NCBI GenBank assembly: GCA_910588655.1 | Contig: CAJUPJ010000013.1 | Location: forward strand, 1 to 64,000 | Source: an uncultured Lachnospiraceae bacterium | GTDB lineage: Bacteria; Bacillota; Clostridia; Lachnospirales; Lachnospiraceae | Length of the DNA stretch: 64,000 nt | Direction: 5' to 3' | Part shown: in pieces, positions 51,745-60,341 of the stretch | Layout of the letters: every line of letters begins with the position of its first letter | Numbering within the stretch: the stretch's first letter is position 1 | Made by a program: the position numbers and the translations under genes | The notes under the pieces: generated by a model | The model's database searches: none | What the model saw: the letters and a program-made list of their open reading frames with translations, nothing else | Told to the model about the DNA's origin: nothing

Positions 51745-53193
51745 TTAAATATTAGAGAACCTGAATAAAAAGCTTGTCCCCTCCCCTTCCCTGCTTATAC
51801 ATTTTATTTCTACATTATGCCTCTGTGCAATCTGTTTTGCAATAGAAAGCCCAAGCCCGCTTCCAGTCCTGTTCTGTCCGGACTGCTCTTTATAAAACCT
51901 GTCAAATATATATGGAAGGTATTCCTCTGGTATGCCTTTCCCGCAGTCTGATATTATAACTTCACAGCCATCCTGGTTTTCCTGCATTTTAACATCCACA
52001 GCCTGCCCTGGTCCTGAAAACTTTATTGCATTATCCAGTACAATTGTAAACATCTGTCTGAGCCTTCCATAATCCCCATAAAACGGAAATACAAATCCAT
52101 CCCCTGCATTTATAACAATATCTTTGCTTACTGCCGCCTGGCGCATTGAACGTACAGCCTCAAAAAGCACATCTGCCAGGTTAATTTTTGTTTTTTCTAT
52201 CTTAAAGCCTGTATTCTGTAAGCGTGAAAGCTCCAGTAAATCATTAACAAGCCTTTGCAGCTGGGATACATCTGCAAGCATCTGGTGGAAATACTCCTTC
52301 ATTTCCTCCTGCCCTGTTACAAGCCCTTCATCCAGCACTTCAAGTGAACCTTTAATAACAGTAACAGGCGTCCTTAATTCATGGGAAATATTTGAAATAA
52401 AATCCTGGCGCATCTGGTCAAGTTCTTTTCTCTCTGCCTCTGCCTCAGAAAGCCTTACTGAAAGCTCATCAATATTGTGTGCCAGCACCCCTGTTTCATC
52501 ATTCTGTAAAATACCAGTTTTAGCCTGGTAATTACCTTTTATAATCTGCCCTGTCACATTATACATTACCTGTAATGGTTTTATAAAGCGGCGTGCAAGA
52601 AGTACAGAAAGCAGGACAGCAAATACCAGTGCAGCCAGGATGCAGAATACCAGTATAAAAATCCCGTCATGCTGTGCCTGTTCCATGCCTTTTATAGAAC
52701 TGTGGAGCAGAAGTACAGCAAATATATTCCCTTCCCCGTCCCTTACAGGCACTCCTGTTGTTACAGAAGTTATTCCTGGCATTATATTTGAATACTGCAC
52801 ACACTCTGCTTCTTCCTGGAATACTTTATATACTATCTGTTCTGCCCCATCTGGCAGTTTCCCGTCTGAAAATGAACTGCCTTTATGCCCTGTCTCAATA
52901 TTTTGTAAATCTTTATCTAAAAGCCACACATTGCTCATAGCAATTTCATCTATAAATCTTAAATACGCGCCATAACCGCCACCCATGCCACGTCCACGTC
53001 CATAATTCCCGCCCTGGTAGAACTCTGATAATGTGCCAGCAATGGAAAATGCCCTTTCTTTTAGTTCCTGTTTATGCAGGCTGGCAGTATGCCATGTAAA
53101 CAATGCCTGGAACAGAATTCCAACAATAAGTGAAAAAACTAACAAAACAGCAGAAAAATATCCAACCAGCCTTTTAGTAATTTTATACTTCAT
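51745..53193 (-). CDS. Sensor histidine kinase (OmpR-system partner)
   Basis: 482 residues. Membrane segment ~9-33, a short extracellular sensor (~34-180) that contains a Gly/Arg-rich loop GGNYGRGRGMGGGYG at residues 61-75, a second membrane segment (~180-203), HAMP, the His box FISNISHELRTPVTVIKG, and an HATPase domain (IVLDNAIKFSG, SDCGKGIPEEYL, GSGLGLSIAKQI). The start overlaps the end of the response-regulator gene by 11 bases and has GAGGGG upstream. It should phosphorylate that regulator. A Gly-rich loop of similar make-up occurs in the divergent secreted protein. Confidence 0.93.
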   Translation of the reverse strand: MKYKITKRLVGYFSAVLLVFSLIVGILFQALFTWHTASLHKQELKERAFSIAGTLSEFYQGGNYGRGRGMGGGYGAYLRFIDEIAMSNVWLLDKDLQNIETGHKGSSFSDGKLPDGAEQIVYKVFQEEAECVQYSNIMPGITSVTTGVPVRDGEGNIFAVLLLHSSIKGMEQAQHDGIFILVFCILAALVFAVLLSVLLARRFIKPLQVMYNVTGQIIKGNYQAKTGILQNDETGVLAHNIDELSVRLSEAEAERKELDQMRQDFISNISHELRTPVTVIKGSLEVLDEGLVTGQEEMKEYFHQMLADVSQLQRLVNDLLELSRLQNTGFKIEKTKINLADVLFEAVRSMRQAAVSKDIVINAGDGFVFPFYGDYGRLRQMFTIVLDNAIKFSGPGQAVDVKMQENQDGCEVIISDCGKGIPEEYLPYIFDRFYKEQSGQNRTGSGLGLSIAKQIAQRHNVEIKCISREGEGTSFLFRFSNI

Positions 53194-53878
53194 TTGGTTT
53201 CCCCTCAAATTTATATCCCATGCCCCATATAGTCTTAATCTGCCATTCCGGGTGCGGGACAGCGTCCAGTTTGGCACGCAGCCTTTTAATATGGCTGTCT
53301 ACTGTGCGGTTATCACCATAATAATCATATCCCCATATACTGTTTAACAGGTTATCCCTTGAAAATATCCTTTCCTTGTTCTCTAATAAAAGCCACAGTA
53401 TTTCCAGTTCCTTTTTAGTTAGTATTACCTGTGTCCCGCCAACAGAAACAAACCCGCTTTCAAGACATACAGAAAGATTATCATATGAAAGTGTTTCAAG
53501 CCTGTCCTGTGGTGCACGTTCAAGCCGTCTTAAAACAGCCCTTACACGTGCCATTACCTCACCACCTGAAAACGGCTTTACAATATAATCATCTGCACCA
53601 ATATCCAGTCCCATAATACGCTCAAAATCTTCTCCTCTTGCCGTTATCATAATAATTGGCACATTTGATGTTTTACGTATCTCCCTGCATACCTCAAAGC
53701 CATCTTTCTTTGGCATCATTACATCCAGTAAAATTATTTCAAACTGTTCCTGCCTGGAATACTGTACTGCCTCTTCACCATCATGTGCAGTTAGAGGCTC
53801 AAACCCTTCTTTCCTGGCAAATTCACTTAATATTTTAGTGATTTGCAAATTATCATCTGCAATTAAAATCTTACCCAT
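53183..53878 (-). CDS. OmpR-family response regulator
   Basis: 231 residues: receiver domain with ILIADDN, phospho-acceptor D52 in ILLDVMMPKKDG, ITARGE and YIVKPFSGGE, then a winged-helix DNA-binding domain (LTKKELEILWLLLENKERIFSRDNLLNSIWG, TVDSHIKRLRAKL, IKTIWGMGYKFEG). Partner of the kinase encoded next. The ATG used follows TTGGGGGATTGG. It is divergent from a small secreted protein gene, the likeliest target. Confidence 0.95.
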   Translation of the reverse strand: MGKILIADDNLQITKILSEFARKEGFEPLTAHDGEEAVQYSRQEQFEIILLDVMMPKKDGFEVCREIRKTSNVPIIMITARGEDFERIMGLDIGADDYIVKPFSGGEVMARVRAVLRRLERAPQDRLETLSYDNLSVCLESGFVSVGGTQVILTKKELEILWLLLENKERIFSRDNLLNSIWGYDYYGDNRTVDSHIKRLRAKLDAVPHPEWQIKTIWGMGYKFEGKPNEV

Positions 53879-53961
53879 AACCAATCCCCCAATCCATAAA
53901 CAAAAGTGTTCCACCCTGTTATTTTATCATAAAAGCGTTCACAAAAAAACACAATTCCGTC

Positions 53962-53976
53962 ATAACTGGAAATTAT
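53962..53976 (+). repeat. Solitary copy of the 15-bp repeat end
   Basis: A perfect ATAACTGGAAATTAT, the right end of the long hairpin family, alone in the divergent promoter region between the response regulator and the secreted-protein gene. No other part of the arm is present. It covers the expected -35 position of a TACAAT -10 box at 53985-53990. Confidence 0.55.
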
Positions 53977-54016
53977 TGTATAGGTACAATAAAAACAAAC
54001 CAAGGAGGTAAACATT

Positions 54017-54445
54017 ATGAAAAAACCAAAATTTATTGCATTTTTACTTGCAGCACTTCTTATTACACTTTCTTTCCCATCTTTTACCCAGGCGGCTGCC
54101 AGTGAAACACCAGCAAGCATTGTAGCACGCCTTACTGGAAGGACTGTAGAAGATGTAATACGTGAAAAAATGGAAACTGGAAAAACTTATGGAACTATTG
54201 CTAAAGAGAATGGCAAATTAAAAGAATTCCAGAAAGAATGTCTTGGCCTTAAGGAAAAAGTCCTGAAGAAAGATGTGGAAAATGGCTATCTTTCACAAAA
54301 AGAAGCAGATAAAATCCTTGCTTCAATAAAAGCAAACCAGGAAACCTGTAACGGGACTGGCAACGGCAGCTGTGGCTATGGCAGAGGTTATGGCAACGGC
54401 AAAGGACTTGGATTTTGTAATAACTACTGTATTTATAACAGTTAA
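54017..54445 (+). CDS. Small secreted DUF2680-like protein with Gly/Cys-rich tail
   Basis: 142 residues. A signal peptide (KKPKFIAFLLAALLITLSF, cleavage near TQAAAS), a helical part with ASIVARLTGRTVEDVIREKMETGKTYGTIAKE and DVENGYLSQKEADKILASIKANQ as in DUF2680 proteins, then a tail rich in Gly, Asn, Tyr and Cys (CNGTGNGSCGYGRGYGNGKG, CNNYC). Divergent from an OmpR/kinase pair and therefore probably controlled by it. A cell-wall or stress function is possible; the role is unknown. CAAGGAGG precedes ATG. Confidence 0.8.
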   Translation: MKKPKFIAFLLAALLITLSFPSFTQAAASETPASIVARLTGRTVEDVIREKMETGKTYGTIAKENGKLKEFQKECLGLKEKVLKKDVENGYLSQKEADKILASIKANQETCNGTGNGSCGYGRGYGNGKGLGFCNNYCIYNS

Positions 54446-54473
54446 TTCTTCTTTGTAACAAACTAACAAACCC

Positions 54474-54520
54474 AAAAAATCCCTGCAAGGCATAATATAT
54501 AATACCTTGCAGGGATTTTT
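54474..54520. terminator. Bidirectional terminator between convergent genes
   Basis: AAAAATCCCTGCAAGG pairs with CCTTGCAGGGATTTTT around an AT loop. It separates the DUF2680-like gene and the large secreted protein gene. Confidence 0.92.
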
Positions 54521-54546
54521 AATATTCCTGTCATATAAAGAACTGC

Positions 54547-57500
54547 TTATCGTTTTATTATGGTTTTCTTTGTTGAAGACCATTTAGAAAATACTTTTAC
54601 CTCTTTACCATTGGATTTGACATTTTTATAGGTACGTATCCTTACATAATAATATTTCCTTTTTGGTTTATTTATACTTACCGTCCTAGAAGTAGTTTTT
54701 CTCTTTTTTATATTAACTTTCTTTACAGTTCCCTTTTTAAATTTCTTGTCTGTTGAATACTGTATCTGGTAGCCTGTTACATATTTTTTTGCCCTTTTCC
54801 ATTTTACAATAAAACCATTTTTACGTGGCCTTATTACACCTATACGCTTTATTCCTTCTGGAATTATTTTATATGTTTTTTCTACTCCGCCACTATATTG
54901 TCCGGTAAAATTAATTTTAATCTTATAAATACCAGGTTCTTTCATTCCATCTGCCCATAAAACCGTATAATCTGTGCCATTGGCAAGCAGCTTTTTGCTG
55001 CTGTCTTTTATGGTTATGCCAGGCTGCTGCTTTTTATTATTGTATACGCTTTTATTACTGGATAATTTAACAGATTTTACCGCATTAATTACCGTTTCAT
55101 TTAAAACCTTGTTACACTTTGTACAACTGGTTACAATACTTCCGTCTTTGCCATACGCCGCTTTTGTAATTACCTGCTCTTCTGTATGCCCTGTTGCTGG
55201 CACTTTTATATTTGTATTTATAATATCTCCACATATGCTGCACTCTGTATGTCCAACGCCATCTGGCACACATCCAGGTGCATGCTCACAATCACCAGTA
55301 TAAAGCACTTCCGGATTTTCCACACATTTGTCCCTTGTAACTGTTATCTTTAAGGATGTGCTTGCATAATCCACTGCATCCGTGGCAGTATAATTGGCAG
55401 TAACATTTACAGAACCGCCGGCAGGGATTGCTTTCTGCCTGTCTTCTTCTGCCCATTCCCATCCATCTGGAAGGGAAACCTGGTAAACAGTTTTTATATT
55501 ATTAGCAGCATTTATCTTTCCTTTAAATATATCTTCTGTGTTTTCTTCACCCGCTGGCCATGTTTTCTTAAATACAGCAGTAAGTGTTATATCCCTTTCT
55601 GCTGTAAATATGTACTTTGCATCTTTGCTTACAGCTTTGCCGCCTTCTGTCCAGCCTGTAAATACATATCCTTTGCCAGGAACTGCTTCCACTGTTACGC
55701 TGCTGCCTTTCTGTGCCTCTGTATTCCCAGTAACAGTGCCACCCTCTGCCGGGCTTGCTGTTACAGCTATTTTACAGATATTTGCAACTGGAACTGCATA
55801 AGGAGGAAATGCAACAGGCGGTACTGGTTTCTGGGTACTGCCAGGTGACGGCTGCACTGGCCCTCCTGATGGCACTGAAGGTTCTGACGGTTCTGATGGT
55901 TCTGATGGAACAGAAGGTATCTTGCCATAAACTGCTTCTATTGACACATCATAACCAGGCATAATAAAACTGTCCCCTGTTAATTCCAGTATGCCAGGTG
56001 TTACCCTCCATTCCTTAAACTCCATGCCTTCTGCAGCAGGCTTTTTTACAAGCTGCACATTGCTTCCTTCGCTGTAGTATTTTTCTGTTACATTGCCATT
56101 CTGGTTTACTGTAACCTTATAAAGCTGTTCATATATGGATTCTACTGTAACCGCACTTGCTGGCATTTTAAACTTATTATCAATTACTTGTACCACACCG
56201 TCAGGTGTTACCTTCCATTCTTTAAAAAGTTTGTCTTCACCTGCATCCTCTGGCACAAGTTCCACATCACTGTCCTGTTTATAATATTCTGGCGGAGCTA
56301 TGCCTCCAGGCTGTTTCACCAGCAGTTTATAAAAACGTTCAAAAATTGCTTCTATAGTAATATCCTCTGCTGGCATTGTAAACCAGGCATTATTTTTTAT
56401 TACTGCTGCACCTGAAACTACCTGCCATTCCTTAAATCTCAGCTCATCTGTGTCCGCCTCCGGGCTAAATGTTACAACATCATTTTCTTTATAATGTTCT
56501 ATAACTTCCTTGCCATTCTGTTTTATTGTAACAGCGTAAAGTTTTTCATTATTATTTGTATATAAATCTTCACCCTTCTGGATAAATCCTGTACCAGTAC
56601 AGCTTACATTACTGCCCTCTGGCAGTACAAGCATACCATTATTAACAATGGAGTCCTCTTTCTCTGTCTGTACAGATGAACTGTCTGGCACATTCAGGGA
56701 CACACCCTCTGGAATTGTTAAAACAGCATCCTGTGGTACAGTTAAAACCACATTTTTCGGCAATGACAAATCTTCTTCCAGCTCCACTGTGCCATATACC
56801 TTACCAGTACCGCCAGAAATAACAATGCTGTCCTCTATTTTTGAATTTTCATTATCCAGACCGAAAATTGCAGGGGCTTTACCAGCAGAAGCTGTAATAA
56901 TCCCACCGGAAATATTTACTTTTTCACTTCTAGAATAAATTGCTGGATATGTTGAATTCTGGTCTATTGATACATTGACTTGTGGAGCTGTGCCTTCTCC
57001 ATTAGAAATATTGACATTTTTACAGTAAAACCCTATCGTGCCAGCTTTACAGTCTATCTTTCCTCCAGAAATATTAACAGCCTGCATTTCAGCCTCATCC
57101 AGATAATCTTGAGAAATCCATATACCAACATATTCCGACTGTATATTTACCTCACCACCTGAAATATTAACCACCTGGCTGCCGCCTTCTGATAAAGGCT
57201 TCTGTGTAAAGGCAGGAACATAAATACCTATATATGAATCAATATCCATCTTGCCGCCATTTATTTCAACAGGTCCGTAATCAGAATAAATTCCGCCACT
57301 AAGCTTTACACCTTCTGGTATCTTAAGACTGAAGCACCCATTCTCCATAATAAAGCCTGCATCAATTATGCAAAAACAAACTGATGAAGTAATAGTACCA
57401 GATTTTATTGTAATACTATTTCCACTAAAGGCATATGGTGAGTTATCCTCCGTAATTGGTTCTCTTGTCCTGGTTTCAAGGCTTCCTTCACCATCCTCAC

Positions 57501-57906
57501 TTATTATCCAGTCCACTTTATCATACCCGGCATTGCCATCACTGGCAGCATTAGCAGTAATCATAGGACTAAATACCTGGCTTGTAGTTTCTAATATATT
57601 CCTGCCACGCAGTACAATATTTATATCCCCTTTTTGCGCTGTTATATTATCAAAATAAAAAATCTCTGTTGCTTCTGACTGTATATAACAGTTTTCCAGT
57701 TCCAGCGTACCTCCCCCTGCCGGGTCTGGCGTCCACTTCCATCCCTCAGCCTCATTTCCTGACGCTTCATTCGTAAACACTAATTTTTCACTTTGTACAC
57801 GTGTAGGCGTCATTGCACCTTCATTTTCTGCTGCCATTGCATTACCTGGCAATGTACTTAAAACTAAAGCTATAGCAACAATAATGCTAAAAACTCTTTT
57901 AACCAT
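54547..57906 (-). CDS. Large secreted surface protein with InlB-like repeats
   Basis: 1119 residues. Signal peptide (VKRVFSIIVAIALVLSTLPG, cleavage near AMAAE). Residues ~45-440 hold repeated short beta strands (INISGGEVNIQSEYVGIW, VNISGGIITASAGKAP) suggesting a beta-helix; ~455-680 hold three divergent InlB B-type repeats (FKEWRVTP, FIMPGYDVSIEAVY), then a Pro/Ser-rich linker (PSEPSEPSEPSVPSGG), another Flg_new-type repeat (GYVFTGWTEGGKAV), a region with paired Cys (TECSICGDI, TSCTKCNK), and a fibronectin-III-like, very basic C-terminal domain (GYQIQYSTDKKFKKGT). No sortase motif. Probably an adhesin or wall-bound glycan-binding protein. GGAGG precedes the chosen ATG. Confidence 0.85.
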   Translation of the reverse strand: MVKRVFSIIVAIALVLSTLPGNAMAAENEGAMTPTRVQSEKLVFTNEASGNEAEGWKWTPDPAGGGTLELENCYIQSEATEIFYFDNITAQKGDINIVLRGRNILETTSQVFSPMITANAASDGNAGYDKVDWIISEDGEGSLETRTREPITEDNSPYAFSGNSITIKSGTITSSVCFCIIDAGFIMENGCFSLKIPEGVKLSGGIYSDYGPVEINGGKMDIDSYIGIYVPAFTQKPLSEGGSQVVNISGGEVNIQSEYVGIWISQDYLDEAEMQAVNISGGKIDCKAGTIGFYCKNVNISNGEGTAPQVNVSIDQNSTYPAIYSRSEKVNISGGIITASAGKAPAIFGLDNENSKIEDSIVISGGTGKVYGTVELEEDLSLPKNVVLTVPQDAVLTIPEGVSLNVPDSSSVQTEKEDSIVNNGMLVLPEGSNVSCTGTGFIQKGEDLYTNNNEKLYAVTIKQNGKEVIEHYKENDVVTFSPEADTDELRFKEWQVVSGAAVIKNNAWFTMPAEDITIEAIFERFYKLLVKQPGGIAPPEYYKQDSDVELVPEDAGEDKLFKEWKVTPDGVVQVIDNKFKMPASAVTVESIYEQLYKVTVNQNGNVTEKYYSEGSNVQLVKKPAAEGMEFKEWRVTPGILELTGDSFIMPGYDVSIEAVYGKIPSVPSEPSEPSEPSVPSGGPVQPSPGSTQKPVPPVAFPPYAVPVANICKIAVTASPAEGGTVTGNTEAQKGSSVTVEAVPGKGYVFTGWTEGGKAVSKDAKYIFTAERDITLTAVFKKTWPAGEENTEDIFKGKINAANNIKTVYQVSLPDGWEWAEEDRQKAIPAGGSVNVTANYTATDAVDYASTSLKITVTRDKCVENPEVLYTGDCEHAPGCVPDGVGHTECSICGDIINTNIKVPATGHTEEQVITKAAYGKDGSIVTSCTKCNKVLNETVINAVKSVKLSSNKSVYNNKKQQPGITIKDSSKKLLANGTDYTVLWADGMKEPGIYKIKINFTGQYSGGVEKTYKIIPEGIKRIGVIRPRKNGFIVKWKRAKKYVTGYQIQYSTDKKFKKGTVKKVNIKKRKTTSRTVSINKPKRKYYYVRIRTYKNVKSNGKEVKVFSKWSSTKKTIIKR

Positions 57907-58030
57907 GTTTATTCCTCCCATTTAATTTATTAATATTTTAATACCATGCTTTACATAATATTGTTAAAAGAGGATATTAGCAATACAGATAACCCAAGCG
58001 GACAAAAATTGACCCAAGTGGTTAATTGGG

Positions 58031-58245
58031 AATTTCCAGTTGGCAAGGATTTACGGACGGTTTACTGTGCCAGAGCCAGAATATTACATAACAGGGGTAC
58101 GCTTGCGCTACGATAAGCCACGCAACGGCACATAAAATCTGAAAAAACCAGATTTAAATGCCGGCGGGCTTAAAGTACCCCTGTATGTAATATTTCTGGT
58201 ATCTGGCACGTAAAACCTGCCATTGTAAACTATTACAAACCCATA
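58031..58245 (-). repeat. Long hairpin repeat, arm H1 (fused inverted pair, first arm)
   Basis: Starts AATTTCCAGT, then TTACGGACGG, stem ATTACATAACAGGGGTAC / GTACCCCTGTATGTAAT, core GCTTGCGCTACGATAAGCC facing GGCGGGCTTAAAG, and a short tip AATCTG-AAAAAAC-CAGATT. It lacks its own right end and runs directly into arm H2. The right boundary is approximate. Confidence 0.8.
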
Positions 58246-58492
58246 AACCAGCAAAACACCTGACAGCAGGTTTCCAGTGTCCAGCTAAATATTATTACAT
58301 GACAGGGGCACTTCAGCACCGCCGGCATTTAAGTCCATATGTCCCGGAGGAAACGTAAGTTTCCTGTGGGATATATGGACTTTATGTGCCGCTGCGTGGG
58401 CTGACGTAGCGGAAGCGTGCCCTGGAATGTAATAATATTTAGCTGGACACAGAAACGCTGCGTCCGTCCACCAGCACCAGATAACTGGAAAT
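58246..58492 (+). repeat. Long hairpin repeat, arm H2 (fused inverted pair, second arm)
   Basis: Begins near ACAGCAGGTTTCCAGTGTCC without a left 15-mer, has ATTACATGACAGGGGCAC on the left and GTGCCCTGGAATGTAAT on the right, core CGTAGCGGAAGCGTGC, tip GGAAAC-GTAA-GTTTCC and right end ATAACTGGAAAT. H1 and H2 together lie between the divergent large secreted protein and LytTR genes and make up most of that 694-base gap. Confidence 0.8.
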
Positions 58493-58600
58493 ATAATTAT
58501 ACTTGTAATTCTTTATGCCTGATTTTATAATGTAACTTACAGGATTTAACCTGCACCAGAAAAAGCCCTTTAACCAGGGCATATACTAGGAGGATTTATT

Positions 58601-59344
58601 ATGAGAATTGCATTAGTAGACGATGAGCCAATGGAACTTGATATACTTCTGCATTTGCTAAAAAAGAACCTGTCTGGCAACCAATATACAGAACATATTA
58701 TTGATACATTTTATAATGGAAGTGATTTTTTATCCGCTTTCCAGGCTGGGAAGTATAATATAATACTGCTTGACATATATATGAAGGATATTTCAGGTGT
58801 TGATATTGCCCGTAAAATCCGTATGACAGACAATAATGTACAGCTTGCTTTCTGTACTAACAGCAACTCATTTGCAAGTGAAAGCTACGAAGTTAATGCA
58901 CAATACTATCTGCTTAAACCATTTTCAGAAAAAAATATCCAGAACATGCTTTCACGTATTATACCTGTTACTGGTAGTAACCAGACATCAGTAATACTTC
59001 CAGACGGACAGGAAATTCTTTTAAGGAATATTATATTTACGGAATATTCTAACCATATTGTTACGTTACATAATAAAAAAGGAATCGATACCAAAACGCG
59101 TATTACACATAGCATGATGGAGGAAATATTATGCAGTTACCCATATTTCTGCTGCTGTTCTAAAGGCATAATCGCAAACTTTTATGAAGTAACAATACAT
59201 GACAAAGACGTTTTTCATATGAGTAATGGATGCCAAATCCCTATAAGCCGCAGGAAATCTAAAGATGTACAGAACGCATATATAAAATTCTGCTTTGAAC
59301 AAATGCGTAAAGAAATAAACAGCGCCACAGATGTGGCGCAATAA
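58601..59344 (+). CDS. LytTR-family response regulator
   Basis: 247 residues. Receiver with ALVDDEPMELD, phospho-acceptor D58 in ILLDIYMKDISG and YYLLKPFSEKN; C-terminal LytTR DNA-binding domain (~residues 128-235; IIFTEYSNHIVTLHNKKG, FCCCSKGIIANFYEV, ISRRKSKDVQNAY). AgrA-like regulators control peptide signalling, bacteriocin or surface genes. No histidine kinase or signal peptide gene lies nearby. AGGAGG precedes ATG. A GCGCCAC/GTGGCGC hairpin (59322-59339) overlaps the end of the gene. Confidence 0.9.
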   Translation: MRIALVDDEPMELDILLHLLKKNLSGNQYTEHIIDTFYNGSDFLSAFQAGKYNIILLDIYMKDISGVDIARKIRMTDNNVQLAFCTNSNSFASESYEVNAQYYLLKPFSEKNIQNMLSRIIPVTGSNQTSVILPDGQEILLRNIIFTEYSNHIVTLHNKKGIDTKTRITHSMMEEILCSYPYFCCCSKGIIANFYEVTIHDKDVFHMSNGCQIPISRRKSKDVQNAYIKFCFEQMRKEINSATDVAQ

Positions 59345-59375
59345 ATATAGATGTAGCTTGCTTTTACATATTATG

Positions 59376-59783
59376 TTATTCCATGCTATCGATGCTGTCA
59401 ATTAATGAACGCCACTCATCAGGGCTCATTGATGAAATGCCTTTGTCTACTGAGAAAGCAAAAATTAATAAACCGATTGCCAGTACCAGACCGATTGAAG
59501 CACATATAACACCTGCTGTCGCAAGACCCCTTCCGGGCAGTTTTCTTACAAGTACAATAATAGAAAATACAAGCCCAAGTATTCCAAGAATACCTGAAAT
59601 ATACCAGAAGCAGCAACATACTATTGATAAAATGCCACATATCATGCCTGCTATTGCAAAACCTGATGCGCTTTCAGTTGACTGGCTATGCATCTGTGCA
59701 AGATTCTGCTGTGTATTCTGGTAGGTATTTGCCTGTGTAAAACCATCATCTTGCCCTTTTTCAAAATTTCCATTATCTTCCAT
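59376..59783 (-). CDS. DUF4190-type small membrane protein
   Basis: 135 residues. A hydrophilic, Gln-rich N-terminal tail (~1-45, ANTYQNTQQNLAQMHSQ), then two membrane hairpins (GFAIAGMICGILSIVCCCFWYISGILGILGLVFSIIVLV and GLATAGVICASIGLVLAIGLLIFAF), the plan of DUF4190 proteins. Function unknown; family members are often linked to cell-envelope or spore biology. AGGAGG precedes the second of two close ATGs, which is the start used. Confidence 0.85.
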   Translation of the reverse strand: MEDNGNFEKGQDDGFTQANTYQNTQQNLAQMHSQSTESASGFAIAGMICGILSIVCCCFWYISGILGILGLVFSIIVLVRKLPGRGLATAGVICASIGLVLAIGLLIFAFSVDKGISSMSPDEWRSLIDSIDSME

Positions 59784-59900
59784 AAACATCCTCCTGTGTT
59801 ATATTAATAATTTACCACCTTCCCATTTTACCATTTATTTAAAAATAATGCAAATGCTACAATCCCGTTTTATATAATTTTTGTAAAATATAACTGCTCT

Positions 59901-60341
59901 TTATATTACATCAATGTATTGTAACAAATCTTTTCCATAAACCACAAGTAATGTATCTTTTACCACAAATTGTACAAGAATTACCGCAATTCCAAAGTAT
60001 ATGTAACCATTCCTGAATTTCATATAATTATATTTCCCTTTTGAAAAAAATGCTGCTGTCCCTCTTGCCATAAATATTATATAAAGCACTCCACAGTATG
60101 GCACAAACGGATGGTACATAAATGATTTTATCCAGTGTCCCTGCACAAATGCAGCGACTGCCCTTGAGCCGCCGCACCCTGGGCAGTAAAGTCCTGTAAT
60201 AGATTTAAAAGAACATTGCGGCATTATATATGAAAATTCAAACGGTGTAAATAAAACAAGTGCAATCCCTAAAACAGAAACAGCCGCAAACACAAGCCCG
60301 GCAAGGTAAAGATTATATTCTAATACCTTATTCTGAAGCAT
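59901..60341 (-). CDS. DUF2752 membrane protein
   Basis: 146 residues with three to four hydrophobic segments and the family signature SITGLYCPGCGGSRAVAAFVQGHWIKSFMYHP. Function unknown. It overlaps the acylphosphatase gene by 22 bases and is the last of a chain of overlapping genes running from trmD. GGAGGAAAC precedes ATG. Confidence 0.9.
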   Translation of the reverse strand: MLQNKVLEYNLYLAGLVFAAVSVLGIALVLFTPFEFSYIMPQCSFKSITGLYCPGCGGSRAVAAFVQGHWIKSFMYHPFVPYCGVLYIIFMARGTAAFFSKGKYNYMKFRNGYIYFGIAVILVQFVVKDTLLVVYGKDLLQYIDVI

